A stretch of 64,000 nucleotides of DNA, taken from assembly GCF_000172795.2 (NCBI RefSeq), contig NZ_CP020951.1, forward strand, positions 1-64,000, in the 5' to 3' direction. Shown piece after piece: positions 35,776-45,630 of this stretch. Below the pieces are notes generated by a model. That model was not told the DNA's origin. It saw nothing but the letters and a program-made list of their open reading frames with translations, and ran no database searches. The position numbers and the translations under genes are program-made. Each line of letters begins with the position of its first letter. Positions within the stretch are counted from its first letter, which is position 1. Source of the DNA: Rhizobium sp. CIAT894 (GTDB taxonomy: Bacteria > Pseudomonadota > Alphaproteobacteria > Rhizobiales > Rhizobiaceae).

Positions 35776-37182
35776 ATGACGGTTCAGGGACTTTTTTCGG
35801 CGCGCGCCAATGCGGCGGCGCAGATATCCGCCGTGCCGCGCATAGCCATCGTCGGGCGCGGCTTTTCCGGCATGATGACGGCGATCGCTCTGATGAAGAC
35901 GGTGCGGGCGCCCTTCCACCTGCAACTGTTCGACCCGAATTCGTCGGTCAGCGGCGGGCAGGCGCTGGCCTCCGTCCGCGCCTCGACGATCCTCAACACC
36001 CGCGTGCGCGATCTCTCGGTTTCGCTCGGCGACAATGACGATTTCAACGACTGGCTCTGCAGCAACGCCGCCTTCCGCGCCGCCGTGCCGGCCGCCATCC
36101 CGGGTTTCCGGCAGATCTTCGTGCCGAAGGAGATCTTCAGCGATTATGTCTATCAGCGCTTTTCCGAAGCTCTCGCCGCCCGCCGGGACATCACCGTTCA
36201 GGTCTGCAACGATCCGGTCGTGGCGATCCGCCGCAGCCACGGCCACCGTTTCCTGCTCGAAAGCGCCAACCCCGCCAATCCGCTGTTCGATACGGTGATC
36301 CTGGCCACCGGCTACGGCCTCGGCGATCAGGATGCCGGCGAGCGGGAGGCTTCTCCTGTCCGGGCCCAGCGCCTCGTCGCGCGACCGCATGCGGTGCTGC
36401 TCGGCAGCGGCATCCGGGTCGTCGACCAGTTGCTGCAGCTGCGCGATTCCGGTTATGCCGGCCAGGTAACGATCATTTCCCGGCGCGGTTTCCTGCCCCA
36501 GAGCCATACCCCCAATTCCGCCGACCCGGTCTTCCCGGCCGAAGCGCTGCCTCAAAGCCTGCCCGACATCGTGCGGTTCATCCGCCAGGCCTGTCGCGAG
36601 GCCGAGGACGAGGGCCGAAGCTGGCAATCGGTGATGAACGGGCTGCGCAGGCATGCCCGGTCGCTGTGGCGTTCGCTGCCGGCCGGCGACAAGCACCAGT
36701 TCAACCGGCATCTGCGGGCCATCTACGACAGCCATCGCAACCGCCTGCCAGAGGCCATGCATCTGCGCCTGAAACGCGAGCTTGCCGAAGGCCGCACGGT
36801 GCTGCGCCGTGGCCGGGCCGGCCGCCGGGGCCTGAGCGGCCTGTTCTTCACGCCGGCCGGTTCCTCGACCGAGGAGATCATCCATGCCGAGCGCATTATC
36901 GACTGCCGCTGTCAGGCGCCCGATCTTTCCGCGCCGCTGATGCAGAGCCTGTTTTCCGCCGGCCTTGCCATGCCGGACGAGCTGTCGCTGGGGCTCGCGG
37001 TCAATGCGCGCGGCGAGCCGTTCCTCGAGGACGGTTCGACGGTCGCCGGGCTTTTTGCCGTCGGCCCGCTCGGCCTCGGCAGCCTGCCCGATATCGATCT
37101 GGTGCCGGAGATCGTCTCGCAGGCCTATGCGGCTGCCGAACGGGTCGGCGAGCGCTTCTATCCGCAGGTCAAGGCAGTCTGA
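35776..37182 (+). CDS. FAD/NAD(P)-binding protein
   Basis: The 468-residue protein has an N-terminal dinucleotide fold (IAIVGRGFSGMMTAIALMKT) and matches the family annotated as FAD-NAD(P)-binding (NAD_binding_9), with VILATGYG mid-protein and GLFAVGPLGLGSL near the C-terminus for the second FAD motif. The reaction is unknown. AGAGGAG lies 5 nt before the ATG at 35776, which is preferred to the upstream 35740. It is followed by a hybrid kinase gene that has its own promoter. Confidence 0.85.
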   Translation: MTVQGLFSARANAAAQISAVPRIAIVGRGFSGMMTAIALMKTVRAPFHLQLFDPNSSVSGGQALASVRASTILNTRVRDLSVSLGDNDDFNDWLCSNAAFRAAVPAAIPGFRQIFVPKEIFSDYVYQRFSEALAARRDITVQVCNDPVVAIRRSHGHRFLLESANPANPLFDTVILATGYGLGDQDAGEREASPVRAQRLVARPHAVLLGSGIRVVDQLLQLRDSGYAGQVTIISRRGFLPQSHTPNSADPVFPAEALPQSLPDIVRFIRQACREAEDEGRSWQSVMNGLRRHARSLWRSLPAGDKHQFNRHLRAIYDSHRNRLPEAMHLRLKRELAEGRTVLRRGRAGRRGLSGLFFTPAGSSTEEIIHAERIIDCRCQAPDLSAPLMQSLFSAGLAMPDELSLGLAVNARGEPFLEDGSTVAGLFAVGPLGLGSLPDIDLVPEIVSQAYAAAERVGERFYPQVKAV

Positions 37183-37201
37183 AAATTCGAGGCTAAATTT
37201 C

Positions 37202-37226
37202 GGAACCATCCGCCTGCCTCGGCGTT
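37202..37226 (+). promoter_or_regulatory. EcfG-type general stress promoter of the hybrid kinase
   Basis: GGAAC (37202-37206) and CGTT (37223-37226) are separated by 16 bp, an exact consensus match. The kinase ATG lies 28 nt downstream and the element begins 19 bp after the stop of the previous gene. Confidence 0.75.
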
Positions 37227-37254
37227 ATAAAGCGCTGGTGACACCGAGGGGACG

Positions 37255-39183
37255 ATGGAAGCGCTGAATCGACATGATACGTCTCTCGAGGAAGAGGGAC
37301 GCTTTCGCCTCCTGGTCGATGCCATCACCGACTATGCCATCTATATGCTGAGCCCCGAAGGCATCGTCACCAGCTGGAATACCGGCGCGCAGCGTCTAAA
37401 AGGTTACAAGCCATCCGAAGTTCTCGGCGAGCATTTTTCCCGCTTCTATCTGGAGGAGGATCGCATCGCGGGAATTCCGGAGCGTACGCTTGCGACCGCC
37501 AAGGAGCATGGCCGGTTCGAGGGGGAAGGCTGGCGCCAGCGCAAGGACGGCAGCCGCTTCTGGGCGCATGTGATCATCGATCCCATTCGGCGTCCCTCCG
37601 GCGAGCTCATCGGCTATGCCAAGATCACCCGCGACCTCACCGAACGCAGGGCCGCCGAAAAGGCGATCCGCCAGAGCGAGGAACAGTTCCGCCGGCTGGT
37701 CCAAGGCGTCTCTGACTATGCCATCTACATGCTCGATCCTGACGGCAATGTCAGCAGCTGGAACTTCGGCGCCGAGCGGATCAAAGGCTACCGGCCTGAT
37801 GAAATCATCGGCCGGCATTTCTCGACCTTCTATACGCCTGAGGACCGCGCCGCCGGCGTGCCGGAGACGGCGCTCCGCGTCGCGCGTGCCGAAGGCCGGT
37901 TCGAGCGGGAAGGCTGGCGGGTGCGCAAGGACGGCACCCGCTTCTGGGCCAGCATCGTCATCGATGCCATTCGCGACGAGGAAGGCGATGTGCTCGGTTT
38001 CGCCAAGATCACCCGCGATATCACCGAAAAGATGGAGACCCAGCGCGCCCTGGAGCAGGCGCGCGAAGAACTCTTCCAGTCGCAGAAGATGGAGGCGATC
38101 GGTCAACTCACCGGCGGGATCGCCCATGATTTCAACAATTTGCTGATGGCCGTGCTCGGCAGTCTCGAAATCCTGAAGAAACGCATGCCGCAGGATCTGT
38201 CGCTGACATCGCTTGTCGATAATGCCATGCAGGGCGCCCAGCGGGGTGCCGCGCTGACGCAGCGCATGCTGGCCTTTTCCCGCCGGCAGGAACTGCACAT
38301 GGAGCCGATCGACGTCTCCGGCCTGGTCCGTGGCATGATGGATATGCTGAGCCGGTCGCTCGGTCCGCTGACCGTGATCGAGACGTCTTTCCCGGTCAGG
38401 CTGGCGACCATCCGGACCGATCCGAACCAGCTGGAGATGGCGATCCTGAACCTCGTGGTCAACGCCCGCGACGCCATGCCGTCCGGCGGCCGGATCATGC
38501 TTCGCGCTTCCGAGGAAACCGTGTCACCGGGCAAGCGTGCGCTGCCGCCCGGGCGTTATATCAGGATCGCGGTGATCGATGAAGGCGAGGGCATGGACGA
38601 AAAGACGATGGAGCAGGCAATCACGCCGTTCTTCACCACCAAGGGTGTCGGCAAGGGCACCGGCCTCGGCCTTTCCATGGTGCAGGGCCTTGCCTCCCAA
38701 TCCGGCGGCCGCCTGATGCTGAAGAGCAGCCTCGGCGAAGGCACGACGGCCGAATTATGGTTCCCGGTCGTCGCCGCCGAGCAGGTGACCGAGTTCGCTG
38801 TCGCCCCGCCGCAACGGGCGGAAAATGCACCGCACGGCTTGCGCGTCGTCGCCGTCGATGATGATGGCCTGGTGCTGATGAATACGACGCTGATGCTGGA
38901 GGATCTCGGTCACACCGTGTTCGAGGCGATGGCCGGTCCCGAGGCGCTCGAAATCCTGCGCAGGCAGCCGGTCGATCTGGTGATTTGCGACCATGCCATG
39001 CCGCGCATGACCGGTGCGCAGCTCGCCAAGGCGATCCGCGACGAATGGCCCGAAATGCCGATCATTCTCGCAACCGGTTACGCCGAGCTCCCCGAAGGAA
39101 CTGTCATCGCCAACCTGCCCCGTCTCGGCAAGCCTTTCTCGCAGGCGCAGCTCGCCGAGGCGATCAGCCGGGTCGCTTCTTGA
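37255..39183 (+). CDS. PAS-PAS hybrid sensor histidine kinase
   Basis: The 642-residue protein lacks membrane helices and is cytoplasmic. It has two PAS domains in tandem (about 20-135 and 142-260) that are close copies of one another (DYAIYML in both, RFWA in both, GYAKITRDLTE/GFAKITRDITE), a HisKA domain with phospho-acceptor His291 (GGIAHDFNNLL), an HATPase domain (GEGMDEKTMEQ, GKGTGLGLSMV) and a C-terminal receiver with Asp579 (VICDHAMPRMTG). No heme or flavin ligand is recognisable. The EcfG-type promoter puts it in the general stress response. Confidence 0.92.
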   Translation: MEALNRHDTSLEEEGRFRLLVDAITDYAIYMLSPEGIVTSWNTGAQRLKGYKPSEVLGEHFSRFYLEEDRIAGIPERTLATAKEHGRFEGEGWRQRKDGSRFWAHVIIDPIRRPSGELIGYAKITRDLTERRAAEKAIRQSEEQFRRLVQGVSDYAIYMLDPDGNVSSWNFGAERIKGYRPDEIIGRHFSTFYTPEDRAAGVPETALRVARAEGRFEREGWRVRKDGTRFWASIVIDAIRDEEGDVLGFAKITRDITEKMETQRALEQAREELFQSQKMEAIGQLTGGIAHDFNNLLMAVLGSLEILKKRMPQDLSLTSLVDNAMQGAQRGAALTQRMLAFSRRQELHMEPIDVSGLVRGMMDMLSRSLGPLTVIETSFPVRLATIRTDPNQLEMAILNLVVNARDAMPSGGRIMLRASEETVSPGKRALPPGRYIRIAVIDEGEGMDEKTMEQAITPFFTTKGVGKGTGLGLSMVQGLASQSGGRLMLKSSLGEGTTAELWFPVVAAEQVTEFAVAPPQRAENAPHGLRVVAVDDDGLVLMNTTLMLEDLGHTVFEAMAGPEALEILRRQPVDLVICDHAMPRMTGAQLAKAIRDEWPEMPIILATGYAELPEGTVIANLPRLGKPFSQAQLAEAISRVAS

Positions 39184-39207
39184 GGAGCGTGATGCGGAAA
39201 ACAAAGA

Positions 39208-39253
39208 CCTAAAGCGCGAAGAGCGAATTTGAAAGATCGCGACGCGCTTTAGG
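39208..39253. repeat. rhizobial intergenic palindrome (type D)
   Basis: Perfect 11-bp arms CCTAAAGCGCG (39208-39218) and CGCGCTTTAGG (39243-39253) flank a 24-nt centre. I recall this element as common in Rhizobium. It lies between convergent genes and its right arm contains the stop codon of the acyltransferase gene. It may work as a two-way terminator. Confidence 0.7.
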
Positions 39254-40424
39254 CGCGAATCTTCTCGTCGCCATTGTCCTGGGTGCCCGTGCGGGAGGCT
39301 TCCTCCCGCAGTTCGTCCGCTGCGGCTGACGCTGTGCCGCTCAGGAGGCGTTTTTCGGTCTCCTTGAGGTCGAGGATCGCGCGTTCAATGCCTTCAGCCG
39401 GCGTTGCGCGTGCGGCTATGCGCCAGCGATGCTGCTGCCACATGCCGACGAGCAGCCGGCGGCTCGGGACTTCGATCGTCTCGTGAATGAACCATGCTCC
39501 GCCTGCCGCAACGGCAAGCGCCGCCCCGATCAGCACCGGTTCGGGCATCAGGCCCTCAAAAGTCCGGCGTGCGAGGAACATGATGGGGACATGGAAAAGA
39601 TAGAGCGAGAAGCTGATCGTGCCCAGGAACCTCATGGGTGCGGCTGCCAGTACATAGGCTGCGATGGGCGGCTGCCGAGCGACGAGCGCGACAATGACGG
39701 CTGCCGCGACCGCGCTTTGCAGGCCCCAGAATTCAGGGGAAAAACTCGGCACGACATGCCGGTAGGTGAAGAGCGCCGCCAGCAGGAACAGCGTGAAAAT
39801 TCCGGTGAGGGCCGAGGGCGCCCATCGATCCCAGTAGGAATGCAGCGCCCCGGCAAGGGCGCCGAAAAGAAAGTATGGGAGCTTGGAAACCAGCACTATT
39901 CCAGGCCCCGGCAATTCCAGCAGGCCGTCGATGACGACGACCATTGCAAAGCCGACGATCAGGCCGCTATGGCGGTGCGGGCGGGCCAGGCAAAGCCACA
40001 GGATCGGGAAGAGCAGATAGAATTGGATTTCCGGTGGAATTGACCAGAAAACGCCGCTCGAGCCCAGAAGAAAGACATGGCGCAGAAAGTCCGTGGTGCC
40101 GACGATCGGCTGAACGAAGTCTAGATTCTGCATGCCGGACAGGATCGCCACGAGCACGACGGCAGCCAGATAGACGGGATAGATGCGGGCAAAGCGGCTC
40201 ACCAGAAAATCCAGCACGGTTTCTTTGGTCACCGGCCGCGAGCCATAGAGATGGGCCATCAGAAAGCCGCTGAGCGCAAAGAACAGGCCGACGGCTTCGC
40301 TGCCCATCGTCATGAAATGCTGGGCTGTGCCGGGAAAGACAAGTCCGATATGGGCTTGAACGACCAGAAGCGCGGCAATGCCGCGCAGGCCATCGAGACT
40401 GGGGATGTAATCCGGCCGGCTCAT
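39249..40424 (-). CDS. acyltransferase 3 family protein (OafA/NodX-like)
   Basis: The 391-residue membrane protein begins YIPSLDGLRGIAALLVVQAH, the signature of acyltransferase-3 enzymes with its catalytic His, and has about ten membrane helices (FFALSGFLM, RFARIYPVYL). A ~70-residue cytoplasmic tail follows the last helix. These enzymes transfer acetyl or other acyl groups to surface polysaccharides or Nod factors; the acceptor is unknown. I chose the ATG at 40424; 40469 is also possible. The stop codon lies inside a repeat, so the tail end may be a recent change. Confidence 0.88.
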   Translation of the reverse strand: MSRPDYIPSLDGLRGIAALLVVQAHIGLVFPGTAQHFMTMGSEAVGLFFALSGFLMAHLYGSRPVTKETVLDFLVSRFARIYPVYLAAVVLVAILSGMQNLDFVQPIVGTTDFLRHVFLLGSSGVFWSIPPEIQFYLLFPILWLCLARPHRHSGLIVGFAMVVVIDGLLELPGPGIVLVSKLPYFLFGALAGALHSYWDRWAPSALTGIFTLFLLAALFTYRHVVPSFSPEFWGLQSAVAAAVIVALVARQPPIAAYVLAAAPMRFLGTISFSLYLFHVPIMFLARRTFEGLMPEPVLIGAALAVAAGGAWFIHETIEVPSRRLLVGMWQQHRWRIAARATPAEGIERAILDLKETEKRLLSGTASAAADELREEASRTGTQDNGDEKIRA

Positions 40425-40531
40425 GTGCAGCTTTTTAAATATTCTCTTCAGGCAAGCAGTATCGGACATCGCTTTACGAGAGATTAATGCGGTGCGCTCG
40501 GGCTCGTATCCGTGCAAAGCGATTGTGCGTG

Positions 40532-41299
40532 CTATTCCCGGCGGCCTCTGCCGATCTCGGCGCGCAGGATGAAAACCAGCAATGCCAGCGCCATTGCCGA
40601 GAGCCCGTACCAGGTGATGGCATAGACGAGATGGTTGTTGGGGAATCGGATGATTGTGAGGCCGCCGACCGGCAGGCCACCCGGATTGGGCGTGGCATCG
40701 GCGTCGATGAAATAGGGGGCGACGGCACTGAGCCCACGTTTTTGCGCGATTGCCGCGACGTCGCGCGAATACCAGCGGTCGGCGGCGACATCGTTGGATT
40801 TGAGCAGCGATCCCTTCGGCTCGGTCATCCGTATCAGCCCGGTGATTTCCACTGGCTCTGATGGTTGGCCCTCGCGGCGCGAGGCCGGGTCGCGCCTGTC
40901 GGTGGGAACGAAGCCGCGATTGACGAGGATCGATGTGCCGTCGGCAAGCATCAGCGGCGTCATCACCCAGTAACCCGGGCCAAGTATCGTGGACGCATAG
41001 ACCAGCGTTTCCTTGTCGTTTGCCAGCATCCCCACTGCGGTCACGCGCCGATATTCGTCGTCTGTGGTATTGACCCTGCTCCAGTCGGCGGGCGTGGCCG
41101 GCGCCGGCGCGGGTGGCGCATGCACGCGCTGATCGACGCGGGCGATGAGGTCGCGTTTCCAGGCCAGGCGCTCGACCTGCCAGGTGCCGAGGGCGGCCAG
41201 CGCCGCGGCGAGCAATGCCAGGCAGACGGCGAAGACCGCGCGTTTCGCCCGGGAATGCCGTGTTTCCGATTGTTCCGAGGAAGCCTCGCTCATATCCAA
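40532..41299 (-). CDS. SURF1-family oxidase assembly protein
   Basis: The 255-residue protein has two membrane helices (about 20-40 and 228-246) with a domain between them that carries the SURF1 signs GTWQVERLAWK and LVNRGFVPTDRRD near residue 130. SURF1 proteins help insert heme into terminal oxidases. The gene follows cyoABCD on the same strand with a 55-bp gap, so it probably acts on that oxidase. Confidence 0.92.
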   Translation of the reverse strand: MDMSEASSEQSETRHSRAKRAVFAVCLALLAAALAALGTWQVERLAWKRDLIARVDQRVHAPPAPAPATPADWSRVNTTDDEYRRVTAVGMLANDKETLVYASTILGPGYWVMTPLMLADGTSILVNRGFVPTDRRDPASRREGQPSEPVEITGLIRMTEPKGSLLKSNDVAADRWYSRDVAAIAQKRGLSAVAPYFIDADATPNPGGLPVGGLTIIRFPNNHLVYAITWYGLSAMALALLVFILRAEIGRGRRE

Positions 41300-41354
41300 A
41301 CTATATCGGGCCTGAACCGCTGCGGGCGGCGCTGCCGCCGCCCGTGCCGAGGGA

Positions 41355-41756
41355 TCACGGCATGTTCTTCATCATCTCGGGGTTCATCGGCATCATATTC
41401 GTGTTGAGATGATGCATGACCCAGAGCGAGCCGGAGAGGGCGATGGCGACGATGATGAGGGTGAAGATCAGCGCCATGATCGTCCAGCCGCCCTCGCTCC
41501 TGGTGTTCATATGAAGGAAGAAGATCATATGGACGACGATCTGGACGGCGCCGAGGCCCATCACCAGCACCGCCGTCAGCGCCGGGCTGGCGATCACGCC
41601 CGACATCACAAGCCAGAAGGGAATGGCGGTGAGAATGACGGAGAGCACGAAGCCCGCCATATAGCTCTTGAACGTGCCGTGGCCGGCCTGGTGACCGTGG
41701 CTGTGGCCGTGATGCGCCTCGTGGGCATCCTCATGGGCGGGTGCTTGCGAACTCAT
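41355..41756 (-). CDS. cyoD: cytochrome o ubiquinol oxidase subunit IV
   Basis: The 133-residue protein has a His-rich N-terminus (residues 5-30) and three membrane helices, with [13 protein letters not shown] typical of CyoD. It is needed for assembly of the bo3-type quinol oxidase. The ATG overlaps the stop of cyoC (ATGA). The C-terminus is rich in Met and Asn ([16 protein letters not shown]), echoing the Met-rich tail of the CyoA protein. Confidence 0.95.
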   Translation of the reverse strand: MSSQAPAHEDAHEAHHGHSHGHQAGHGTFKSYMAGFVLSVILTAIPFWLVMSGVIASPALTAVLVMGLGAVQIVVHMIFFLHMNTRSEGGWTIMALIFTLIIVAIALSGSLWVMHHLNTNMMPMNPEMMKNMP

Positions 41757-42379
41757 CCGAGAACTCCGAGCAGATAGACGAAGGAAAAGACGCCGATCCA
41801 GACGACGTCGAGGAAGTGCCAGAACATCGACAGGCACATCAGGCGGCGGCGGTTGGCCTCGATCAGCCCGTGCATCGACACCTGCACCATCAGCGTGATC
41901 AGCCAGATGATGCCGAAGGTGACGTGCAGGCCGTGCGTGCCGACCAGGGTGAAGAAGGAGGAGAGGAAGGCGCTGCGCGTCGGCCCGGCGCCTTCATGGA
42001 TCAGGTGGATGAACTCGTAGAGTTCGAGCCCGATGAAGGCTGCGCCGAACAGGCCGGTCACGCCGAGCCAGAACAGCGTTTCCGCCTTGGCGTTGCGCTC
42101 CATCTGCAGCATGGCGAAGCCGTAGGTGATCGAAGAGAACAGCAGCATCGAGGTGTTGAGGGCGACGATCGGCAGATCGAAGAGATCGGCCGGCGACGGG
42201 CCGGCGGCATAATTGCGGCCGAGCACGCCGTGCGTGGCAAACAGCACTGCGAAAATCAGGCAGTCGCTCATCAGGTAGAGCCAGAAGCCGAGATTGGTGC
42301 TGCCCTCCGGATGATGGTCTTCCGTCAGGTAGAATTCAGGCTTTTCGGCCGTGTCGATAGTCTGATCGCTCATGGTCAT
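41753..42379 (-). CDS. cyoC: cytochrome o ubiquinol oxidase subunit III
   Basis: The 208-residue protein has five membrane helices and the subunit III motifs [25 protein letters not shown] and [13 protein letters not shown]. It stabilises the catalytic subunit. Its ATG at 42379 shares a base with the cyoB stop (TGATG); a second ATG lies at 42373. It is the third gene of the operon cyoA-cyoB-cyoC-cyoD-surf1. Confidence 0.95.
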   Translation of the reverse strand: MTMSDQTIDTAEKPEFYLTEDHHPEGSTNLGFWLYLMSDCLIFAVLFATHGVLGRNYAAGPSPADLFDLPIVALNTSMLLFSSITYGFAMLQMERNAKAETLFWLGVTGLFGAAFIGLELYEFIHLIHEGAGPTRSAFLSSFFTLVGTHGLHVTFGIIWLITLMVQVSMHGLIEANRRRLMCLSMFWHFLDVVWIGVFSFVYLLGVLG

Positions 42380-44382
42380 CACACCTGCTCGGCAAGCAGC
42401 GCGGTGCGCTTGCCTTCCGTTTCGGTCACCGCGTCGGCGGGGATGTAGAAATCGCGCCGGTAGTTGAAGGTATGGCCGATCGCCACGACGAGCATGGCGA
42501 CGAAGGAGACGACCACCAGCCACCACATGTACCAGATCAGGCCGAAGGCCAGCGCGACGCTGATGGCCGAAAGGATCGCGCCGGTGCCGGTGTTCTTCGG
42601 CATATGGATCGGCCGGAAACCTTCGAGCGGACGGGCATAGCCGCGGTTCTTCATGTCGTACCAGCTGTCATGGTCGTGCACGACGGGCGTGAAGGCGAAG
42701 TTGTAATCCGGCGGCGGCGAGGCCGTCGACCATTCCAGCGTGCGGCCATCCCAGGGATCGCCGCTGTCGTCGCGCAGTTCCTCGCGCTTCATGAAGCTGA
42801 CGACGATCTGGATCAGGAAGGCGGCGATGCCGAGCGCGATCAGGCCGACGCCGAAGGCGGCGACGATGAACCAGATCTGCAGCGACGGGTCCTCGAACTG
42901 GCTCATGCGGCGGGTGACGCCCATCAGGCCGAGCACATAGAGCGGCATGAAGGCGAACCAGAAGCCGATCTGCCAGAACCAGAAGCTCAGCTTACCCCAG
43001 AAGGGATCGAGCTTGAAGCCGAAGGCCTTCGGGAACCAGTAGTTCACGCCGGCGAACATGCCGAAGAGAACGCCGCCGATGATGACGTTGTGGAAGTGGG
43101 CGATGAGGAACAGCGAATTGTGCAGCACGAAGTCGGCCGGCGGCACGGCGAGCATGACGCCGGTCATGCCGCCGATGACGAAGGTCACCATGAAGCCGAC
43201 CGTCCACAGCATCGGCACTTCATAGCGGATACGGCCGCGATACATGGTGAAGAGCCAGTTGAAGATCTTCGCCCCTGTCGGGATGGAGATGATCATCGTG
43301 GTGATGCCGAAGAAGGAGTTGACTGAGGCACCCGAGCCCATGGTGAAGAAATGGTGCAGCCAGACGATGTAGGACAGGATCATGATCACGCAGGTAGCGT
43401 AGACCATCGAGGCGTAGCCGAACAGGCGTTTTCCCGAGAAGGTGGCGACGACTTCGGAGAAGATGCCGAAGGCCGGCAGCACCAGAATGTAGACCTCCGG
43501 ATGGCCCCAGATCCAGATGAGGTTGATGTACATCATCGGGTTGCCGCCGAGGTCGTTGGTGAAGAAGTTCGTCCCGGCATAGCGGTCGAGCGACAGCAGC
43601 GCGAGTGTTGCCGTCAGGATCGGGAAAGAGGCGACGATCAGCACGTTGGTGCAGAGCGCCGTCCAGGTAAAGACCGGCATTTTCATGAAGGTCATGCCCG
43701 GCGCGCGCATCTTGACGATGGTGGCGATCAGGTTGATGCCCGAAAGCGTCGTTCCGACGCCGGCCACCTGCAGGCCCCAGATATAATAGTCGACGCCGAC
43801 GCCCGGACTGTAGGCCGCGCCCGACAGCGGCGGATAGGCGAGCCAGCCGGTCTGGGCGAATTCGCCGATGAACAGCGACAGCATGATGATGACCGCGCCG
43901 GCGGTGGTCATCCAGAAGGAGAAATTGTTCAGGAAGGGAAAGGAGACGTCGCGCGCGCCGATCTGCAGCGGCACCACGAAATTCATCAGGCCGGTGACGA
44001 AGGGCATCGCCACGAAGAAGATCATGATGACGCCGTGGGCGGTGAAGACCTGGTCGTAATGGTGCGGCGGCAGGTAGCCTTCCGAGCCGTTGAAGGCGAT
44101 CGCCTGCTGGATGCGCATCAGGATGGCGTCGGAGAAGCCGCGCAACAGCATGATGACGGCGAGGATCACATACATGATGCCGATCTTCTTGTGATCGACG
44201 CTGCAGATCCAGTCGCGCCAGAGCGGACCCCAGAACTTGAAATAGGTGATGGCGCCGAGCACCGCGAGACCGCCGATGACGACGCCGATGAAGGTCACGA
44301 CCAGGATCGGCTCGTGATAGGGGATCGCATCGAGGGTCAACCGGCCGAAGACGAACTTCAGGAGGTCAGGATTGGAAAACAT
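42379..44382 (-). CDS. cyoB: cytochrome o ubiquinol oxidase subunit I
   Basis: The 667-residue catalytic subunit reduces O2 to water and pumps protons. Visible: [17 protein letters not shown] with a heme-ligand His, [15 protein letters not shown] with the CuB His and cross-linked Tyr, WLHHFFTMG with two more CuB His residues, and [14 protein letters not shown] with the paired heme ligands. Length is normal. The gene follows cyoA by 42 bp. Confidence 0.97.
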   Translation of the reverse strand: MFSNPDLLKFVFGRLTLDAIPYHEPILVVTFIGVVIGGLAVLGAITYFKFWGPLWRDWICSVDHKKIGIMYVILAVIMLLRGFSDAILMRIQQAIAFNGSEGYLPPHHYDQVFTAHGVIMIFFVAMPFVTGLMNFVVPLQIGARDVSFPFLNNFSFWMTTAGAVIIMLSLFIGEFAQTGWLAYPPLSGAAYSPGVGVDYYIWGLQVAGVGTTLSGINLIATIVKMRAPGMTFMKMPVFTWTALCTNVLIVASFPILTATLALLSLDRYAGTNFFTNDLGGNPMMYINLIWIWGHPEVYILVLPAFGIFSEVVATFSGKRLFGYASMVYATCVIMILSYIVWLHHFFTMGSGASVNSFFGITTMIISIPTGAKIFNWLFTMYRGRIRYEVPMLWTVGFMVTFVIGGMTGVMLAVPPADFVLHNSLFLIAHFHNVIIGGVLFGMFAGVNYWFPKAFGFKLDPFWGKLSFWFWQIGFWFAFMPLYVLGLMGVTRRMSQFEDPSLQIWFIVAAFGVGLIALGIAAFLIQIVVSFMKREELRDDSGDPWDGRTLEWSTASPPPDYNFAFTPVVHDHDSWYDMKNRGYARPLEGFRPIHMPKNTGTGAILSAISVALAFGLIWYMWWLVVVSFVAMLVVAIGHTFNYRRDFYIPADAVTETEGKRTALLAEQV

Positions 44383-44424
44383 GGAACAACCCGTTCATTA
44401 TGTCTTGCGACGCAAAGCGCCAGG

Positions 44425-45630
44425 TTAATTGTTGTTGTTGAGCTGCGCCGGCGCCGGATCGGCGCCATTGCTCATGCCGGGCATGGAATGGCCTTCATGC
44501 TGCATGCCCGTGCCGGGCGTGCTGTCCATGCCGGGCATGCCGGGCATGTCGTGCTGTATGCTGCTGTCGTCGCTATTGCCATCGGTGCTGCCGGCCGGTT
44601 CGCTGCGTGCCGGAGCACCCGTTGCCGGCACGGTGGCGGCCGGCGCCACGATGCCTTCCTCTGCATGGCGATGGTCATATTGCAGCTTCTCGCGATTCTC
44701 GGCGCTTTCCTTGCCGCCGCCGCCCATCATGTCGATGTGCATCATCTCGTTCATGCACATCTTGCCGGGAGTGGCGCACATGTTGAGGATGGCGTCGTAG
44801 AGGTCGGCGTCGGCGCCGGCATAATAGCGCACCGGTTCCTTCTCGCTCGGCTTTTCGAGCTTCAGATAGGCGTCGCGGTTGAGCATCGTTCCCTGCTGCT
44901 TGACCTTGGCCATCCAGGCGTCGAAGCCCTCGCGGTTGAGGCCATGGAACTTGAAGCGCATGTGCGAGAAACCGGCGCCGCTGTAATTGGCGGAAAAGCC
45001 TTCATATTCGCCTTCCCGGTTGATGACGGCGTGCAGCTTGGTCTCCATGCCGGGCATGGCGTAGATCTGGCCGGCAAGCGCAGGGATATAGAAGGAGTTC
45101 ATCACCGAGGATGCGGTGATCTTGAAATTGATCGGCGTGTCCACCGGGGCAGCAAGCTCGTTGACGGTGGCGATGCCGAGTTCGGGATAGAAGAACAGCC
45201 ACTTCCAGTCGAGTGCCACGACCTCGACGGTCAGCGGCTTGGTATCGGCCGGGATGGCGCGCTCGGCATCGAGGCGGTCGAGCGGGCGGTAGGGATCGAG
45301 CTTATGGGTGGAAATCCAGGTCACGGCGCCGAGCGCGATGATGATCGCCAGCGGTGCTGCCCAGATGATGATTTCGAGGCGGGTCGAATGGTGCCATTCC
45401 GGCGCATAGGTTGCGGCCGTGTTGGAGTGGCGGTAGCGCCAGGCGAAGAGCAGCGTCAGGAAGATCACCGGGATGATGATCAGAAGCATCAGCACCGTCG
45501 AGATGACGATGAGATCGCGCTGTTGCACGGCGATGTCGCCGGATGGCGCCATGACCACCATGTTGCATCCTGCCAGGAAAAGCAGCGGCAAGACGGATAG
45601 AAGGCGGGAAAACTTCACGAGTTTTGGCAC
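44425..45630 (-). CDS. cyoA: cytochrome o ubiquinol oxidase subunit II with Met/His-rich tail
   Basis: The 401-residue lipoprotein has a signal peptide ending in the lipobox LAGC (GTG start at 45630, PKLVKFSRLLSVLPLLFLAGC), two membrane helices and the cupredoxin-like quinol-oxidase domain (VEVVALDWKWLFFYPE) without CuA ligands, as expected for CyoA. The final ~90 residues are unusual: they hold repeated MPGM units, HDMPGMPGM and HEGHSMPGM, ending in an Asn run. This resembles copper-binding Met motifs. The start at 45630 is preferred to the longer frame because of the lipobox. Confidence 0.93.
   Translation of the reverse strand: MPKLVKFSRLLSVLPLLFLAGCNMVVMAPSGDIAVQQRDLIVISTVLMLLIIIPVIFLTLLFAWRYRHSNTAATYAPEWHHSTRLEIIIWAAPLAIIIALGAVTWISTHKLDPYRPLDRLDAERAIPADTKPLTVEVVALDWKWLFFYPELGIATVNELAAPVDTPINFKITASSVMNSFYIPALAGQIYAMPGMETKLHAVINREGEYEGFSANYSGAGFSHMRFKFHGLNREGFDAWMAKVKQQGTMLNRDAYLKLEKPSEKEPVRYYAGADADLYDAILNMCATPGKMCMNEMMHIDMMGGGGKESAENREKLQYDHRHAEEGIVAPAATVPATGAPARSEPAGSTDGNSDDSSIQHDMPGMPGMDSTPGTGMQHEGHSMPGMSNGADPAPAQLNNNN

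Noticed and set aside
35593..37209. 538-codon minus-strand frame opposite the FAD/NAD(P)-binding gene
   Set aside because: The plus-strand reading has a dinucleotide-binding motif and a Shine-Dalgarno; the opposite strand has neither.
43351..45600. Long open frame on the plus strand opposite cyoB and cyoA
   Set aside because: It is antisense to two well-conserved oxidase genes; its translation is dominated by Asp, Glu, His and Arg, typical of the complement of membrane-protein codons in GC-rich DNA.
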